NCBI GenBank assembly: GCA_004293165.1
Contig: RDYL01000006.1
Coordinates: forward strand, 90,964-154,963
DNA length: 64,000 nucleotides
Direction of reading: 5' to 3'
From: Flavobacteriia bacterium
GTDB taxonomy: Bacteria > Bacteroidota > Bacteroidia > Flavobacteriales > Flavobacteriaceae
The notes beneath the pieces are model-generated. The model saw only the letters and a program-made list of their open reading frames with translations. It ran no database searches and had not been told where the DNA came from. Made by a program: the position numbers and the translations under genes. Positions 43,739 to 52,475 of this stretch are shown piece by piece (position 1 is the first letter of the stretch; each line of letters opens with the position of its first letter).

Positions 43739-44508
43739 TGATTGAAGTAAAAAACATCGTAAAAAAGTTTGGCGAACAAACTGTTTTAAAAGGCGTTTCT
43801 ACTCGTTTTGAAGCTGGAATGACTAATCTTATCATTGGGCAAAGTGGTTCTGGGAAAACCGTTTTCTTAAAATCGTTACTAGGCTTACATACTCCTGATA
43901 GTGGTACTATTTCTTTTGATGGTAGAATATATTCTGAATTATCAAATGATGAAAAAAGAACCTTAAGAACTGAAATTGGAATGGTATTTCAAGGAAGTGC
44001 TTTATTTGACGGAATGACAGTAGAAGAAAACATTGGGTTTCCTTTAAAAATGTTCTCAAATAAATCAGCTAAAGAAATTAAAGAGCGTGTGGATTTTGTA
44101 ATTGACAGAGTACACTTAGTAAATGCACATCACAAGCGCCCTTCAGAAATTTCAGGAGGAATGCAAAAACGTGTTGCCATTGCTCGTGCCATTGTAAATA
44201 ATCCAAAATATCTTTTTTGTGACGAACCAAATTCAGGCTTAGACCCAAAAACGGCTATTGTAATTGATAATTTAATTCAGGAAATTACTCAGGAATACAA
44301 CATTACTACTGTTATTAATACCCACGATATGAACTCTGTAATGGAAATAGGAGAAAAAATTGTGTTCTTAAAAAATGGTTTATTAGAATGGGAAGGTTCT
44401 AACAAAGAAATTTTCAAAACCGATAACGAAGCTGTTACCGATTTTGTTTATTCTTCTGAATTATTTAAAAAAGTTAGAAAAATGTATTTGGAAGATGATG
44501 TAAAATAG
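43738..44508 (+). CDS. MlaF-type ABC transporter ATP-binding protein
   Basis: The start is the ATG at 43738, which shares its A with the permease stop codon (TAATG); an earlier ATG at 43678 would overlap the permease by 60 bases and adds residues foreign to the family. The 256-residue protein has Walker A GQSGSGKTV (34-42), the Q-loop in MVFQGSALFDGMTVEENI, signature ISGGMQKRVAIARA, and Walker B YLFCDEPNSGLD. The SALFDGMTV segment is typical of MlaF. It powers the partner permease in lipid trafficking. It ends two bases before the convergent manC gene. Confidence 0.92.
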   Translation: MIEVKNIVKKFGEQTVLKGVSTRFEAGMTNLIIGQSGSGKTVFLKSLLGLHTPDSGTISFDGRIYSELSNDEKRTLRTEIGMVFQGSALFDGMTVEENIGFPLKMFSNKSAKEIKERVDFVIDRVHLVNAHHKRPSEISGGMQKRVAIARAIVNNPKYLFCDEPNSGLDPKTAIVIDNLIQEITQEYNITTVINTHDMNSVMEIGEKIVFLKNGLLEWEGSNKEIFKTDNEAVTDFVYSSELFKKVRKMYLEDDVK

Positions 44509-44510
44509 AA

Positions 44511-45566
44511 TTATTTCAATTTTGATACAATTTGCTTAATATCTTGCTCTTTGTTTTTTGGATATATCAGCAAAACATCGTCTTTATCAACAATAATATA
44601 ATCTGTTAAACCATCAATAACGACTAATTTTTTTCCTTCAGTTCTTATGATGTTATTGGTTGCATTTTCTAGATAAACAGTTGCATTCACAATAGCATTT
44701 TCTTGTTCATCTTTAGGCAATTTATCATATAAGGATCCCCAAGTTCCTAAATCGTTCCAATCAAAAGTTGCTGGCAACACATAAACGTTTTGCGCTTTTT
44801 CTAAAATAGCATAATCAACCGAAATATTTTGAGCCAATGGATAATTATCTTTTATAAAAGCGGCTTCTTTATCTGTATTTAAAGTTTCATAACCGTTCAT
44901 GAAATGAGCAAACATAACTGGTTGAAACTCTTCATAGGCATTTAAAACGGTTTTGGCACTCCACACAAAAATTCCAGCATTCCATAAAAAATTTCGACTT
45001 TGGATAAACTTTCTTGCGGTTGCATAATCAGGTTTTTCACGAAATTGTTTTACTTTTTTAATAGGGCGTGAATCTAATTTATCAAACTCAATATAACCAT
45101 AACCCGTGTTCGCAAATGTTGGTACGATTCCTAATGTCATTAAATTTTCATCGCGCTCACAGAAATCAAAAGCGTGTTGCAAATTAGAACAAAACTGCAC
45201 TTCATCTTCAATCCAGTGGTCAGAAGGCGCTACCACCATTACAGCATTTGGATTTTGTTTTTTAATCTTTAAAGAAGCATACAAAATACATGGCGCAGTA
45301 TTTCGCATTACAGGTTCTAAAATAATTTGCTCTTGTTTTACCATCGGCAATTGCTCTAAAACAATACTATTATAATCTTCATTGGTAAGAATTAAGATAT
45401 TTTCTTTAGGAATAATCTGAGAAAGCCTGGTAAATGTTTTTTGAATTAACGTTTCTCCAGTTCCTAACATATCATGAAATTGCTTAGGAAATTCAGTTGT
45501 ACTAACAGGCCAAAAACGAGAACCAACTCCACCAGCCATCAATATTGCGTAATAATTTTTGTTCAT
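44511..45566 (-). CDS. manC: Mannose-1-phosphate guanylyltransferase
   Basis: The 351-residue nucleotidyltransferase has the signature AGGVGSRFWPVSTTEFPKQF (11-30), the VAPSDHWIED metal region and FREKPD. It makes GDP-mannose from mannose-1-phosphate and GTP, a precursor for exopolysaccharide or O-antigen sugars. There is no C-terminal isomerase domain, so it is the monofunctional type. It is the last of four close minus-strand genes (M28, SDR, SprT-like, manC), with 40 bases to the one before it. Confidence 0.92.
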   Translation of the reverse strand: MNKNYYAILMAGGVGSRFWPVSTTEFPKQFHDMLGTGETLIQKTFTRLSQIIPKENILILTNEDYNSIVLEQLPMVKQEQIILEPVMRNTAPCILYASLKIKKQNPNAVMVVAPSDHWIEDEVQFCSNLQHAFDFCERDENLMTLGIVPTFANTGYGYIEFDKLDSRPIKKVKQFREKPDYATARKFIQSRNFLWNAGIFVWSAKTVLNAYEEFQPVMFAHFMNGYETLNTDKEAAFIKDNYPLAQNISVDYAILEKAQNVYVLPATFDWNDLGTWGSLYDKLPKDEQENAIVNATVYLENATNNIIRTEGKKLVVIDGLTDYIIVDKDDVLLIYPKNKEQDIKQIVSKLK

Positions 45567-45606
45567 TTCTTTTTTAAATCTAAAATCGTTAATCTTCCTT
45601 CTAAAA

Positions 45607-46209
45607 TCAACTTGGCAACAATTCTACTTCAACATTGGGTTGAAACAAATACATTCGTCCAGAACTTACTTCCATACATTCATATCGTTTAACACGCAAG
45701 GCTATTTTTTTAAAAATTTTTCCGTTATGAATTCTAAAATGACTCCCAAACGGTATTTCAAAGATATAATTTTTATCGGTTTCTTTTTGATCGAATTGTT
45801 TTAATGCTAAAGCTAATTTTGCATCCGTATCACTACTGGCTTTTGGATTTCTGAAATGCTTTGCCAACAAGGGCAACAATTGATTTGGAAATATTTCTGG
45901 ACGAATAAAAGGCACCATCAACCGCTGAAAAGTGAATTTCCATTCTTCACCATGGGGTTTTATGTTTCGACCATATTTTTCAAAAGCTACCAAATGTGCA
46001 ATTTCATGAATTAATGTAATTAAAAAACGGTATTTGTTCAAACTTGCATTTACGGTAATTAAATGATACCCTTGCGCATCCTTTCGATAATCGCCATGTC
46101 GTGTTTGACGCTCATTAACAATTTTAAGATGCACATGATTAGCTTTGATTAACTCAAAACAATGATGAACAGCCTGTTCAGGAAGGTATTTTTGTAAAAC
46201 TTCGCTCAA
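45607..46209 (-). CDS. SprT-like zinc-metalloprotease domain protein
   Basis: The 200-residue protein has HEIAHLVAF with His68, Glu69 and His72, and a third likely ligand in KPHGEEW (His86), the SprT pattern HExxH...H. The C-terminal part (about 130-200) is beta-rich and lacks the usual zinc ribbon of Cys residues. Eukaryotic relatives (Spartan) cut DNA-protein cross-links; the bacterial role is uncertain. It begins two bases behind the SDR stop codon, so it is in the same message. Confidence 0.85.
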   Translation of the reverse strand: MSEVLQKYLPEQAVHHCFELIKANHVHLKIVNERQTRHGDYRKDAQGYHLITVNASLNKYRFLITLIHEIAHLVAFEKYGRNIKPHGEEWKFTFQRLMVPFIRPEIFPNQLLPLLAKHFRNPKASSDTDAKLALALKQFDQKETDKNYIFEIPFGSHFRIHNGKIFKKIALRVKRYECMEVSSGRMYLFQPNVEVELLPS

Positions 46210-46211
46210 TT

Positions 46212-46895
46212 TTAAGGAGTTGAAGATGAAACTTGCAATACTTTTCCGTTGTAATATTTGTTTCCGGTTAAAGCAAAATTGAAAATATAATCTGCCATTT
46301 CTTTAGCTGAAAGTGGTGCTTCGTAACCAGGAAAAGCTTCTTGCAACATTTCGGTATTAACCGCTCCAAGTGCTAAAACATTGAAAGCAATACCTTGTTC
46401 TTTATATTCTTCTGCTAACAATTCTGATAACGTAATTACTGCGCCTTTACTTGATGAATAAGCGGCTAATCCAGCGAATTTCATACTGCCTTGAATTCCT
46501 CCCATCGAACTAATTGTTACCACATGACTTCCTCTTTCCATGAATGGAATACAAATTTTTGTCAATTCGGCAACCGCAAAAACATTGACTTTATATATGT
46601 TTTGAAATTCTTCTGAAGTAATTTGCGTGAATTGTTTATGCAACAAGCTACCAGCATTATGAATTAATATATTAACCTTTTTCCAGGTTTCAGTGATAAA
46701 TTTTTCCACTTGAAGTAATTCTTCTGGATTTGAAATATCAATTGATAAACACGTAATATTTTGATGTTCGATTAACTCTTTCGGTGTTTTGCGTGAAATT
46801 GCTAAAACTTGATGCCCTTCATTTGCAAATTGTAACGCTAATTCATATCCAATTCCGCGAGAAGTTCCAGTAATAATTATATTTTTATTTTTCAT
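46212..46895 (-). CDS. Short-chain dehydrogenase/reductase (SDR)
   Basis: The 227-residue classical SDR has ITGTSRGIGYEL (8-19, TGxxxGIG) for NAD(P) binding, NAG at 80-82, and catalytic Ser130, Tyr146 and Lys150 (YSSSK). The start overlaps the end of the M28 peptidase gene by 11 bases. Substrate cannot be inferred. The Arg in SRKTP after the second strand suggests NADPH preference; this is a weak rule. Confidence 0.9.
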   Translation of the reverse strand: MKNKNIIITGTSRGIGYELALQFANEGHQVLAISRKTPKELIEHQNITCLSIDISNPEELLQVEKFITETWKKVNILIHNAGSLLHKQFTQITSEEFQNIYKVNVFAVAELTKICIPFMERGSHVVTISSMGGIQGSMKFAGLAAYSSSKGAVITLSELLAEEYKEQGIAFNVLALGAVNTEMLQEAFPGYEAPLSAKEMADYIFNFALTGNKYYNGKVLQVSSSTP

Positions 46896-47847
46896 TTAAT
46901 TTGATTTCTTTTTTTGGTGCATTAATCATTTTTTCTAAAACTGGAATTGTTTTTGAAATTACCTGAGCCATGTGTTTTGTATCCATCAATTCAAACTCAT
47001 CATCAGGTTGGTGATAAAAATCAAAATTTTCAAAATCAAAAGTAGAAACCGTTTGTGCCGGCACTTCAAATTCTGTAAAAAACGGATAATTATCAGAAGC
47101 TCTAAATAACATATACTTGGTTTCTATTGGTAAATAACCTACTAATTTTTCTCCTGCATATTCATTTATTTTGGCTGCCATATTAGTTTTTCCAAAACCT
47201 GTTAAATAGAAATCCATTCCTCTGTCTTTCATGGGAACACCAATCATCTCAAAATTGAACATGAAATACAAATCCATTTTTTGTTCTTTTAATTTAGCAG
47301 CTAAATGTTTTGAACCTAAAAGTCCTTTTTCTTCTGCTGAAAAGAACACGAAAATTACACTACGCTTGTTATTTTTATACTTTGCAAAATATTTTGCCAC
47401 TTCAGTTACAGCGGTTGTTCCAGAAGCGTTGTCGTTTGCACCATTTCCTATATCATCACCATTTACAGCGGCAATTTTTCCGATATGATCATAATGGGCA
47501 CCAATGATTACAAATTCATTTTTTAATTTTGAATCGGTTCCTTCGATATACCCTACAACATTATAAGACGTTTTATTGTAGTTTGACAACGTATCGCGAT
47601 AGGTTTTAAAATAAGGCTTAATTCCATTTTCTTTCAGTAGATTTTCAAGATAAATCGAAGCTTTTTCTATTCCTTTACTTCCCGAATCTCTTCCTTCTAA
47701 TTCATCAGAAGTTAAGTAAGAAAGTGTATTTTTGACATTATCTTCAGATACTTTATAATTCGTAGTTGAAACATCTTTTGAAGGAACATTTGTTTGTGCT
47801 TGAAGCGACAATCCAACAAAAGTAATTAAGCACAGTATTTTTTTCAT
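46885..47847 (-). CDS. Secreted M28 family metallopeptidase
   Basis: The 320-residue protein has a signal peptide (about 1-18). The two-zinc site is intact: GAHYDHIG (His118), GANDNASG (Asp139), FFSAEEKGLLGS (Glu172/Glu173), and later Glu and His ligands in NFEMIGV and FYHQPDDEFE. Members are aminopeptidases or glutaminyl cyclases; with this length an aminopeptidase is likely, acting in the periplasm. It is the first gene of the four-gene minus-strand group. A terminator of the facing pdh unit lies about 30 bases upstream of its start. Confidence 0.9.
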   Translation of the reverse strand: MKKILCLITFVGLSLQAQTNVPSKDVSTTNYKVSEDNVKNTLSYLTSDELEGRDSGSKGIEKASIYLENLLKENGIKPYFKTYRDTLSNYNKTSYNVVGYIEGTDSKLKNEFVIIGAHYDHIGKIAAVNGDDIGNGANDNASGTTAVTEVAKYFAKYKNNKRSVIFVFFSAEEKGLLGSKHLAAKLKEQKMDLYFMFNFEMIGVPMKDRGMDFYLTGFGKTNMAAKINEYAGEKLVGYLPIETKYMLFRASDNYPFFTEFEVPAQTVSTFDFENFDFYHQPDDEFELMDTKHMAQVISKTIPVLEKMINAPKKEIKLNEK

Positions 47848-47873
47848 AGCATTTAGTTTGTAGTAAAAATAAA

Positions 47874-47899
47874 AAAATCCCGACTTAAATCGGGATTTT
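47874..47899 (-). terminator. Terminator behind pdhC
   Basis: On the minus strand AAAATCCCGA and TCGGGATTTT pair over ten positions around TTTAAG and run into more T. It lies 21 bases after the pdhC stop codon. Confidence 0.9.
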
Positions 47900-47920
47900 G
47901 TATGATAAATTTAACAATTA

Positions 47921-49519
47921 TTATGCCAACATAGTTACTGGATTTTCCATAAACGCTTTAAACGTTTGTAAGAATTGAGCTCCTGTTGCGCCATCTACTG
48001 TTCTGTGATCGCAAGCTAAAGTAACGGTCATTGTGTTTCCAACTACAATTTGTCCGTTTTTAACTACTGGTTTTTCAATAATAGCACCTACAGATAAAAT
48101 AGCTGAATTTGGCTGATTAATAATAGAAGTAAACGATTGAATTCCAAACATTCCTAAATTAGAAATAGTGAACGTACTTCCTTCCATTTCAGCTGGTTGG
48201 ATTTTTTTCGATTTTGCTTTTCCAGCTAAGTCTTTTACGTTAGCGCCAATTTGAGTTAAGCTCATTTGGTCCGTAAATTTCAATACTGGAACCATTAATC
48301 CGTCTTCAACAGCTACTGCTACTCCAATATTCACGTGGTGATTGATTACCATAGCATCTTCTCTCCATTGTGAATTTACTTGTGGATGTTTTTTCAATGC
48401 CATCGCACTCGCTTTGATTACCATATCGTTGAAAGAAACTTTCGTATCTGGTAAGCCGTTAATCATATTTCTTGAAGCAATAGCATTGTCCATATCTAAC
48501 TCGATAGTTAAATAGTAATGCGGTGCAGTAAATTTAGATTCTGATAATCGTCTCGCAATGGTTTTACGCATTTGCGAATTTTTAATTTCTTCTTGGAATA
48601 TTTCTCCTGCTGGAACAAATGGTTTCACAGCTGCAACTACATTTGTTGCTTCTGATACCGCTTGAGATGGAGTTGCAACTGCAGATGGAGTAAAATTCTC
48701 TACATCTGATTTTACAATTCTTCCATTTTCACCAGAACCTTTTACTTGAGATAAATTGATTCCTTTATCTTGTGCAATTTTTTTAGCTAATGGAGAAGCA
48801 AATATTCTTGAGTTGTCTGTTGCCTGTTGTTTGTTTTCAGTAATTTCAGTTTGCGTAGAAGTAGTTGTTTCTGCTTTTGGAGCTTCCACCACCGCACCTA
48901 CTTTATAGTTTGCCGCAATACCTGAAACGTCAGTTCCTGCAGGTCCTAAAATAGCTAAAATTGTATCTACTGGAGCAGAATCACCTTCTTGCACTCCAAT
49001 ATATAATAAAGTTCCTGCATTAAAAGATTCGAATTCCATCGTAGCTTTATCTGTTTCGATTTCTGCTAAAATATCACCTTCTTTTACCGCATCTCCTACT
49101 TTTTTCAACCATGTTGCAACCGTTCCAGTTGTCATGGTATCCGACAAACGAGGCATGGTTACTACTTTTACACCAGCTGGTATTTCAACAGATGCAGAAG
49201 TTGGTTTTGCTTCTTCAACTACTTTTTCTTCTTTAGCTTCAGCAGCAGCTCCTCCACTTAATAAAGCAGAAATATCTTCGCCTTCTTTTCCAATGATAGC
49301 TAATAAAGAATCCACTGGAGCAGATTGTCCTTCTTGAATTCCGATATGTAATAAAACACCATCATAAAAAGCCTCAAATTCCATTGTTGCTTTATCCGTT
49401 TCAATTTCAGCAAGAATATCACCTGTTTTGATTGTATCACCCACTTTTTTTAGCCAAGTAGCTACAACTCCTTCAGTCATCGTATCACTCAAACGGGGCA
49501 TTGTTATAATTTGTGCCAT
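47921..49519 (-). CDS. pdhC: Pyruvate dehydrogenase E2, dihydrolipoamide acetyltransferase
   Basis: The 532-residue E2 has two lipoyl domains with lipoylated Lys43 and Lys158 (both in EIETDKATMEFE), each followed by an Ala/Pro/Glu-rich linker. The E3-binding domain is at 239-276 (RIFASPLAKKIAQDKGI). The catalytic domain ends with DHRTVDG, His505 and Asp509. It transfers acetyl groups to CoA. pdhA lies five bases upstream. No E1-beta gene is next to it; in this phylum pdhB is often elsewhere. Confidence 0.96.
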   Translation of the reverse strand: MAQIITMPRLSDTMTEGVVATWLKKVGDTIKTGDILAEIETDKATMEFEAFYDGVLLHIGIQEGQSAPVDSLLAIIGKEGEDISALLSGGAAAEAKEEKVVEEAKPTSASVEIPAGVKVVTMPRLSDTMTTGTVATWLKKVGDAVKEGDILAEIETDKATMEFESFNAGTLLYIGVQEGDSAPVDTILAILGPAGTDVSGIAANYKVGAVVEAPKAETTTSTQTEITENKQQATDNSRIFASPLAKKIAQDKGINLSQVKGSGENGRIVKSDVENFTPSAVATPSQAVSEATNVVAAVKPFVPAGEIFQEEIKNSQMRKTIARRLSESKFTAPHYYLTIELDMDNAIASRNMINGLPDTKVSFNDMVIKASAMALKKHPQVNSQWREDAMVINHHVNIGVAVAVEDGLMVPVLKFTDQMSLTQIGANVKDLAGKAKSKKIQPAEMEGSTFTISNLGMFGIQSFTSIINQPNSAILSVGAIIEKPVVKNGQIVVGNTMTVTLACDHRTVDGATGAQFLQTFKAFMENPVTMLA

Positions 49520-49524
49520 AGTTT

Positions 49525-50523
49525 TTATAATTTATGTGGGATGAAAGGATAATTTTCTTGTTCGTACACTACGTCATACAATTGTTGTGCTTCTGGAAAT
49601 GGAGAATCTTCAGCGAATTTTTCACATTCAGCCACTAAATCAGCTACTCTTTGATTGATTGTTTCGATTTCAGCCTCTGTAGCGTAGTTATTTTCTTTAA
49701 TAATATCAAGAACTTGAGTAATTGGGTCGATTTTTTTGTACTCTTCCACTTCCTCTTTTGTTCTATATAATTGTGCATCAGACATTGAGTGTCCTCTGTA
49801 ACGATATGTTTTCATTTCTAAGAAAGTTGGTCCGTCTCCACGACGTGCTCTTTCCATTGCTTCATGCATTGCTTCAGCTACTTTTACTGGATTCATTCCG
49901 TCAACTGGCCCACAAGGCATTTCATATCCTAAACCTAGTTTCCAAATATCAGTATGATTTGCAGTTCTTTCTACAGATGTTCCCATTGCATAACCGTTGT
50001 TCTCAACAATAAAAACCACTGGTAATTTCCATAACATTGCCATGTTAAAAGCTTCATGTAATGAACCTTGACGCGCAGCACCATCACCAAAATAGGTTAA
50101 AGTAACACCGCCTGTTTCAAAATATTTATCAGCAAAAGCCATACCTGCTCCTACTGGAATTTGTGCTCCTACAATTCCGTGACCTCCGTAGAAACCATGT
50201 TCTTTAGAAAAAATATGCATAGATCCACCCATTCCTTTTGAAGTACCTGTAACTTTTCCATACAATTCTGCCATTACTTTTCTTGGATCTACACCCATTC
50301 CAATTGGCTGAACGTGATTACGGTAAGCGGTAATCATTTTATCTTTAGACAAGTCCATTGCGTGTAAAGCTCCAGCTAAAACTGCTTCTTGACCATTGTA
50401 TAGGTGCAAAAATCCTCTAACTTTTTGTTGGATATAAACAGCGGCAAGTTTATCTTCAAACTTTCTCCAAAACAGCATGTCTTCATACCATTTTAGGTAA
50501 ACTTCTCTTGTAATTGGTTTCAT
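49525..50523 (-). CDS. pdhA: Pyruvate dehydrogenase E1 component, alpha subunit
   Basis: The 332-residue E1-alpha has the thiamine-diphosphate motif (GDGAARQGSLHEAFNMAMLWKLPVVFIVENN is split here: GDGAARQGS followed by ENNGYAMG). The phosphorylation-loop region is TYRYRGHSMSD. It decarboxylates pyruvate together with a beta subunit encoded elsewhere. It starts the pdhA-pdhC unit; the cdd gene upstream is 160 bases away on the same strand, and a possible TATTTTTG box (minus strand, 50599-50592) lies between. Confidence 0.95.
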   Translation of the reverse strand: MKPITREVYLKWYEDMLFWRKFEDKLAAVYIQQKVRGFLHLYNGQEAVLAGALHAMDLSKDKMITAYRNHVQPIGMGVDPRKVMAELYGKVTGTSKGMGGSMHIFSKEHGFYGGHGIVGAQIPVGAGMAFADKYFETGGVTLTYFGDGAARQGSLHEAFNMAMLWKLPVVFIVENNGYAMGTSVERTANHTDIWKLGLGYEMPCGPVDGMNPVKVAEAMHEAMERARRGDGPTFLEMKTYRYRGHSMSDAQLYRTKEEVEEYKKIDPITQVLDIIKENNYATEAEIETINQRVADLVAECEKFAEDSPFPEAQQLYDVVYEQENYPFIPHKL

Positions 50524-50683
50524 TTTTGTTTGTTTTATAATACAATTGAATTGTAAAAGACACTATTAGTCATTTACAATTTTACGAAAAGCAAAAATAC
50601 TACATAGAACCTGATTGAAAAAATTATATTCCACGATTTTTGTATTTTTTATAACAAATTTGATAAAAAAAGTTACGAAATCG

Positions 50684-51163
50684 TTATAGGTGATTTTTAT
50701 CAAAAACAAATGGTAGTAGATTTTTTAACGAATCTGATTTATAAATATCTCCTTTTGCTCCCATAAAAAAGATTTCAATGGAAACATCTTGTTTAAATTC
50801 ATATTCCGCAATTGCTTGACGACAACTTCCACAAGGTGGTATTGGTAATTCTAAATCTCTATCTTGCGGAGAAGCTGTAATAAACATTTTTACAATTTTT
50901 GCGTCAGGATAATTCGCACCAGCATAATAAATAGCCACACGTTCTGCACATAAACCCGAAGGATATGCCGCATTTTCCTGATTAGAACCCTTAACAACAA
51001 CCCCATTATCCAAAAGAATTGCTGCACCTACTGTAAATTTAGAATAAGGCGCATACGCTTTACTACGGGCTTCAAAGGCTTGATTTTTTAAATCCAGTTC
51101 TATTGCGGTAAGTTCCTGTTCCGTTAATATAGTAATTGTTGAATGTATATTTATTTGCTTCAT
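50684..51163 (-). CDS. cdd: Cytidine deaminase
   Basis: The 159-residue enzyme has the zinc site CAE (72-74) and PCGSC (110-114) with Cys72, Cys111 and Cys114, and the catalytic Glu74. SKFTVGAAI is typical of tetrameric cytidine deaminases. It converts cytidine and deoxycytidine to uridine forms for salvage. It is slightly longer than usual (about 130) because of an N-terminal extension of about 20 residues. A terminator of porV lies directly upstream, so it must have its own promoter or depend on read-through. Confidence 0.94.
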   Translation of the reverse strand: MKQINIHSTITILTEQELTAIELDLKNQAFEARSKAYAPYSKFTVGAAILLDNGVVVKGSNQENAAYPSGLCAERVAIYYAGANYPDAKIVKMFITASPQDRDLELPIPPCGSCRQAIAEYEFKQDVSIEIFFMGAKGDIYKSDSLKNLLPFVFDKNHL

Positions 51164-51170
51164 ATATTGA

Positions 51171-51207
51171 GGAAAAAAAATCCAAATTCTAAAGTAAGAA
51201 TTTGGAT
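51171..51207 (-). terminator. Terminator behind porV
   Basis: On the minus strand ATCCAAATTCT and AGAATTTGGAT pair around a short loop and run into eight T. It lies 24 bases after the porV stop codon. Confidence 0.85.
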
Positions 51208-51230
51208 GTTAGTATAATTTATTTTTTTAT

Positions 51231-52436
51231 TTAAAGTTCATCATAATTTTCTCCAAAATTAAATGTCAAAGAAAAACGTAGTGTGTTTTCCAATGGATTT
51301 CTAACTTTAGAAGCTGAAAACAAATAGGATACATCAATTTTAACAACATTGTACTTAAAGCCTGCTCCTAAGGTAAAGAATTTTCTTGCCCCTTTATACT
51401 CGTTCTCGTTAAAATAACCTAAACGAAGTGCAAATGAATCTTGGTACCAATATTCTGCGCCTAATGCCCAAGTAAACTCTTTCAATTCTTCTGAAATTCC
51501 ATCTGGAGCATCATTAAAAGATTTAAAAATACCACCAGTCCAACTTGTTTTTCTATAATCTGAAAGCGCTTGCGCGTAAGCATCCTCAGCTATTTGTTCT
51601 TCGGAAGCATCTATAGAACCACTACCATCCGCATCAACTGGAGCAACAATTGCAGGGGGAGTTGGCACTAACAATTTAGTAACTTCTGCAGTAACACCTA
51701 TTTTACTGTATTCGTCAAATATAAAATCAAAACCTCCACCTAAGCGCATATTAGCCGGTAAAAAGTTATTATTTAAATCATCTTTATCATAGCTGATTTT
51801 AGGTCCCAAATTCTGAAAATTAAATCCTGCTCTCCATCTTCCATTAAAATCATCATAAGCTACTTCTTCCGATTGATAATAACCCGCAACATCAACTGCA
51901 AAAGTGGTTGCCGCTGAAACATCGTTATTCAAATCAGGAACTCGTAATGCCGAACGAATAAATCTTCCTGCAACCGCCATAGAAAAACGATCACTAAGCT
52001 TTAAGGAATAAGAACCATCCAATGCTAATTCATTAGGGTTCACGGTTCTGACCGCTTCATTTGGATCTGCCGTTTGTCTTAATTCAATGTCTCCTAACCC
52101 AAAAAAACGTAGAGATCCTGCAAATGCACTTCTATCATTTATTCTATTATAATAAGTTAATTGCCCTAAAGAAATATCATTAGCAATGCTGGATAAGTAA
52201 GGGGTGTAACTTACCGAAAACCCTTGTTTTTGAAGTGAAAAAGCATATTTAGCCGGGTTGAATTGTTGTGAAAAAGCATCTGCCGAAGTAGCTACTCCCA
52301 TATCTCCCATACCAGCAGAACGTGCATCAGCTGCAATTAATAAAAAGGGAACACCTGTCGTTATCACTCTATTTTCTTGTGCTTTAATATTCTGACTTAC
52401 AGTGAACAAGATTAATAATATAGCAATTTTTTTCAT
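51231..52436 (-). CDS. porV: Type IX secretion system outer-membrane protein PorV
   Basis: The 401-residue protein has a signal peptide (about 1-19) and the PorV opening GVPFLLIAADARSAGMGDMGVA. It is a FadL-like barrel. PorV carries cargo from the translocon SprA to the sortase PorU. A loop around 266-280 holds DADGSGSIDASE, a perfect EF-hand-like calcium pattern inside an otherwise usual barrel. The C-terminal strand ends RFSLTFNFG. It lies 39 bases behind porU and has a good terminator. Confidence 0.95.
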   Translation of the reverse strand: MKKIAILLILFTVSQNIKAQENRVITTGVPFLLIAADARSAGMGDMGVATSADAFSQQFNPAKYAFSLQKQGFSVSYTPYLSSIANDISLGQLTYYNRINDRSAFAGSLRFFGLGDIELRQTADPNEAVRTVNPNELALDGSYSLKLSDRFSMAVAGRFIRSALRVPDLNNDVSAATTFAVDVAGYYQSEEVAYDDFNGRWRAGFNFQNLGPKISYDKDDLNNNFLPANMRLGGGFDFIFDEYSKIGVTAEVTKLLVPTPPAIVAPVDADGSGSIDASEEQIAEDAYAQALSDYRKTSWTGGIFKSFNDAPDGISEELKEFTWALGAEYWYQDSFALRLGYFNENEYKGARKFFTLGAGFKYNVVKIDVSYLFSASKVRNPLENTLRFSLTFNFGENYDEL

Positions 52437-52475
52437 TGTTTTTATATAAATTAATTGAACAAATATAGTATTTTA

